Below are positions 21,069-22,609 of a stretch of 22,609 bases of DNA, one piece after another; the stretch's first letter is position 1, and each line of letters begins with the position of its first letter. Location: contig JAFQUU010000042.1 in the NCBI GenBank assembly GCA_017408305.1, positions 1 to 22,609 on the forward strand, given 5' to 3'. The position numbers were made by a program, and so were the translations under genes. The notes beneath the pieces were generated by a model. It did not search any database, had not been told where the DNA came from, and saw only the letters and a program-made list of their open reading frames with translations. This DNA is from Clostridia bacterium (GTDB taxonomy: Bacteria > Bacillota > Clostridia > Christensenellales > UBA1242).

Positions 21069-22609
21069 ATTCAACCGTAACGCTTTTGGCAAGATTTCTT
21101 GGTTTGTCAGGACTTAAATTTTTTAAAACGCTTACCCTGTATGCTAGGTATTGCATAGGCACAATAGTTAATATTGGCATAAGAAAACAGTTTGTTTCAG
21201 GAATTTTTATTTCCTCCTCTTTTGCCCAAGGCGAAACAAGTGTAACCATTCCACCCCTGCTTTCTGCCTCTAAACCAGCATTAATGTTTTTAGCGATGAG
21301 GCTTTTTTGCGTAGCGAAATTTATTATTTGCGTGCCACCTTCTACAAGAGCCAAATATCCATGCTTAAGTTCTCCAGAAGGCAATGCCATTGTATAAATG
21401 TACGCAATTTCCTTAAGTTTTAGTGAAGCCTCTAATGCTATTACATAATCAAAGTTTTTTCCAAGCATAACAACAAACTTTTCTTTTTGCAAAGTCTGTG
21501 CAAGTCTTTCAACTTTTTCAAAATCAAAGTCTAAAAGTTTTGTGGATGCGTCTTCAATTTCTGTAAAAGCAATTTCAAGTTGCCCATTCATCTGCATAAC
21601 CATAAGATAAAGCGATGAAAGCATACAGACATACGCCTTTGTTGATGCCACTGCAATCTCGGGACCTGCAAAAATGTCAACAACTACATCCACTTTTTGC
21701 GCAAGGCTTGAATAAGGCACATTAGTAACAGCAACTGTAAATGCCTTTTTTTCTTTTATGATTTTCAAAGCGTTTAAAGTGTCTGCTGTCTCTCCACTTT
21801 GACTTAATAATATAAACAAAGTGTTTTGGTCAAAAACATCGTTGTTATAGACAAACTCACTTGCCACCACTGCCTGAGCAGAGATACCAAGTATTTGCTC
21901 AAAATATTTTGCACCTACAAGCCCTGCATGATAGGCACTTCCACAACCTAAAACCATAACCTTGTTAAATTTACTAATAAAATTTTTGTCAAACCTATCC
22001 AAAACCTTGTTTTTTCTATAGTTTTCAACTTGCCTTCTTATAGCAATAGGTTGGTCAAAAATCTCCTTTAGCATAAACGATTCAACAGGCGTTTCTTTGC
22101 AAACAAGTTGGCAGTTTTCAATATTTATTTTTTTTATTTCTCTTTCGTTACCTTCGCTATCACAAAAAGAAATTTTATTATCATCAACCTCTGCAAAAAT
22201 GTCATCTTCAAGCATAAACGAAGTGTTTGCAAAGCCTGAAAAACATATTGGATCTGATGCAATTAAAAAGTTATGTTTTAAGTCCTCTGCAACATAAAGT
22301 GGACTTGCCTTTTTGGCAAGATACAGTTTTTTTTGCCCTACACATTGACAAATAATTGCATAACTGCCCTCCACTTCATCAAATGCCCTTACAAATTCCT
22401 TCAAATTTTTTGGGCACTTTTTTGCCAAGTATTCTGTCAAAACCTCTGTATCAGTTTCACCCTTTGTCTTAATGCTATATGCATTTTTCAAACTATCTGC
22501 ATTTTCAATAATGCCATTATGTACAAGAACCCATTTGCCATCACTTGAAAGATGAGGGTGTGCATTTTGTTCGCTAGGCTTCCCATGCGTTGCCCACCTT
22601 GTATGCAAA
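21067..22609 (-). CDS. glmS: Glutamine--fructose-6-phosphate aminotransferase, 5' end outside the window
   Basis: About 514 C-terminal residues are present; the first 70-80, including the catalytic Cys2, lie beyond the right edge. The visible start HTRWATHGKPSEQNAHPHLS and VLVHNGIIEN belong to the type-2 glutamine amidotransferase domain. Two SIS sugar-isomerase domains follow, with LGCGSAYHAG, LLSQSGETADTLNALK and PEIAVASTKAYVCML. The LPSGELKHGYLALVEGG loop and the terminal LAKSVTVE are characteristic. The enzyme makes glucosamine-6-phosphate from fructose-6-phosphate and glutamine, the first step to UDP-N-acetylglucosamine and the cell wall. Any glmS ribozyme would lie off the window. A terminator overlaps its stop codon. 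Confidence 0.95.
   Translation of the reverse strand, partial: LHTRWATHGKPSEQNAHPHLSSDGKWVLVHNGIIENADSLKNAYSIKTKGETDTEVLTEYLAKKCPKNLKEFVRAFDEVEGSYAIICQCVGQKKLYLAKKASPLYVAEDLKHNFLIASDPICFSGFANTSFMLEDDIFAEVDDNKISFCDSEGNEREIKKINIENCQLVCKETPVESFMLKEIFDQPIAIRRQVENYRKNKVLDRFDKNFISKFNKVMVLGCGSAYHAGLVGAKYFEQILGISAQAVVASEFVYNNDVFDQNTLFILLSQSGETADTLNALKIIKEKKAFTVAVTNVPYSSLAQKVDVVVDIFAGPEIAVASTKAYVCMLSSLYLMVMQMNGQLEIAFTEIEDASTKLLDFDFEKVERLAQTLQKEKFVVMLGKNFDYVIALEASLKLKEIAYIYTMALPSGELKHGYLALVEGGTQIINFATQKSLIAKNINAGLEAESRGGMVTLVSPWAKEEEIKIPETNCFLMPILTIVPMQYLAYRVSVLKNLSPDKPRNLAKSVTVE

Overview
The window looks like chromosomal DNA of an endospore-forming, low-G+C Gram-positive bacterium, probably an uncultured Clostridia-type Bacillota. 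The evidence is the spoIIA operon with sigma-F, spoVAC/spoVAD, SpoIVB and a Gram-positive-style lipoprotein, strong AAGGAG ribosome sites and an AT-rich sequence. TGG is read as Trp and no recoding is needed. I cannot name a species. No rRNA, tRNA, CRISPR array, insertion sequence or origin was seen, and no gene-free gap exceeds 300 bases.

Region 1 (1-3940) is a sporulation block on the minus strand: spoIIAA-spoIIAB-sigF, then spoVAC and the 5' end of spoVAD. This is the Bacillus-type order, but spoVAA/spoVAB are absent. A convergent plus-strand gene for a Tyr- and Cys-rich lipoprotein, with two runs of cysteine at every third residue, lies in their place.

Region 2 (3941-7329) holds trxB, whose predicted promoter overlaps a perfect 21-bp palindrome. 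It faces a convergent fused ADP-forming acetyl-CoA synthetase across a shared terminator.

Region 3 (7330-14283) is a five-gene plus-strand operon: a DUF1846 protein, an Lgt-type transferase, a small membrane protein, a DivIVA-like coiled-coil protein and a U32 protein. It has a recognisable promoter and terminator. A YkvI-like membrane protein and the SpoIVB protease follow.

Region 4 (14284-16170) is a minus-strand pair. A 2[4Fe-4S] ferredoxin, with a structured leader that may form a pseudoknot, precedes a Ppx/GppA-family protein whose phosphate-binding motifs have decayed.

Region 5 (16171-20956) is the most accessory-looking part. A VirD4-type coupling ATPase and a VirB2-like pilin subunit are transcribed divergently. 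On the far side of the pilin, a zeta-like kinase gene overlaps a gene for a membrane-anchored papain-like protease. No relaxase, VirB4 or other transfer gene is present inside the window. This cluster is the best candidate for an undescribed system.

Region 6 (20957-22609) is the 3' part of glmS with its terminator. Several predicted sigma-A promoters share an extended -10 of the form TGNTANNAT.
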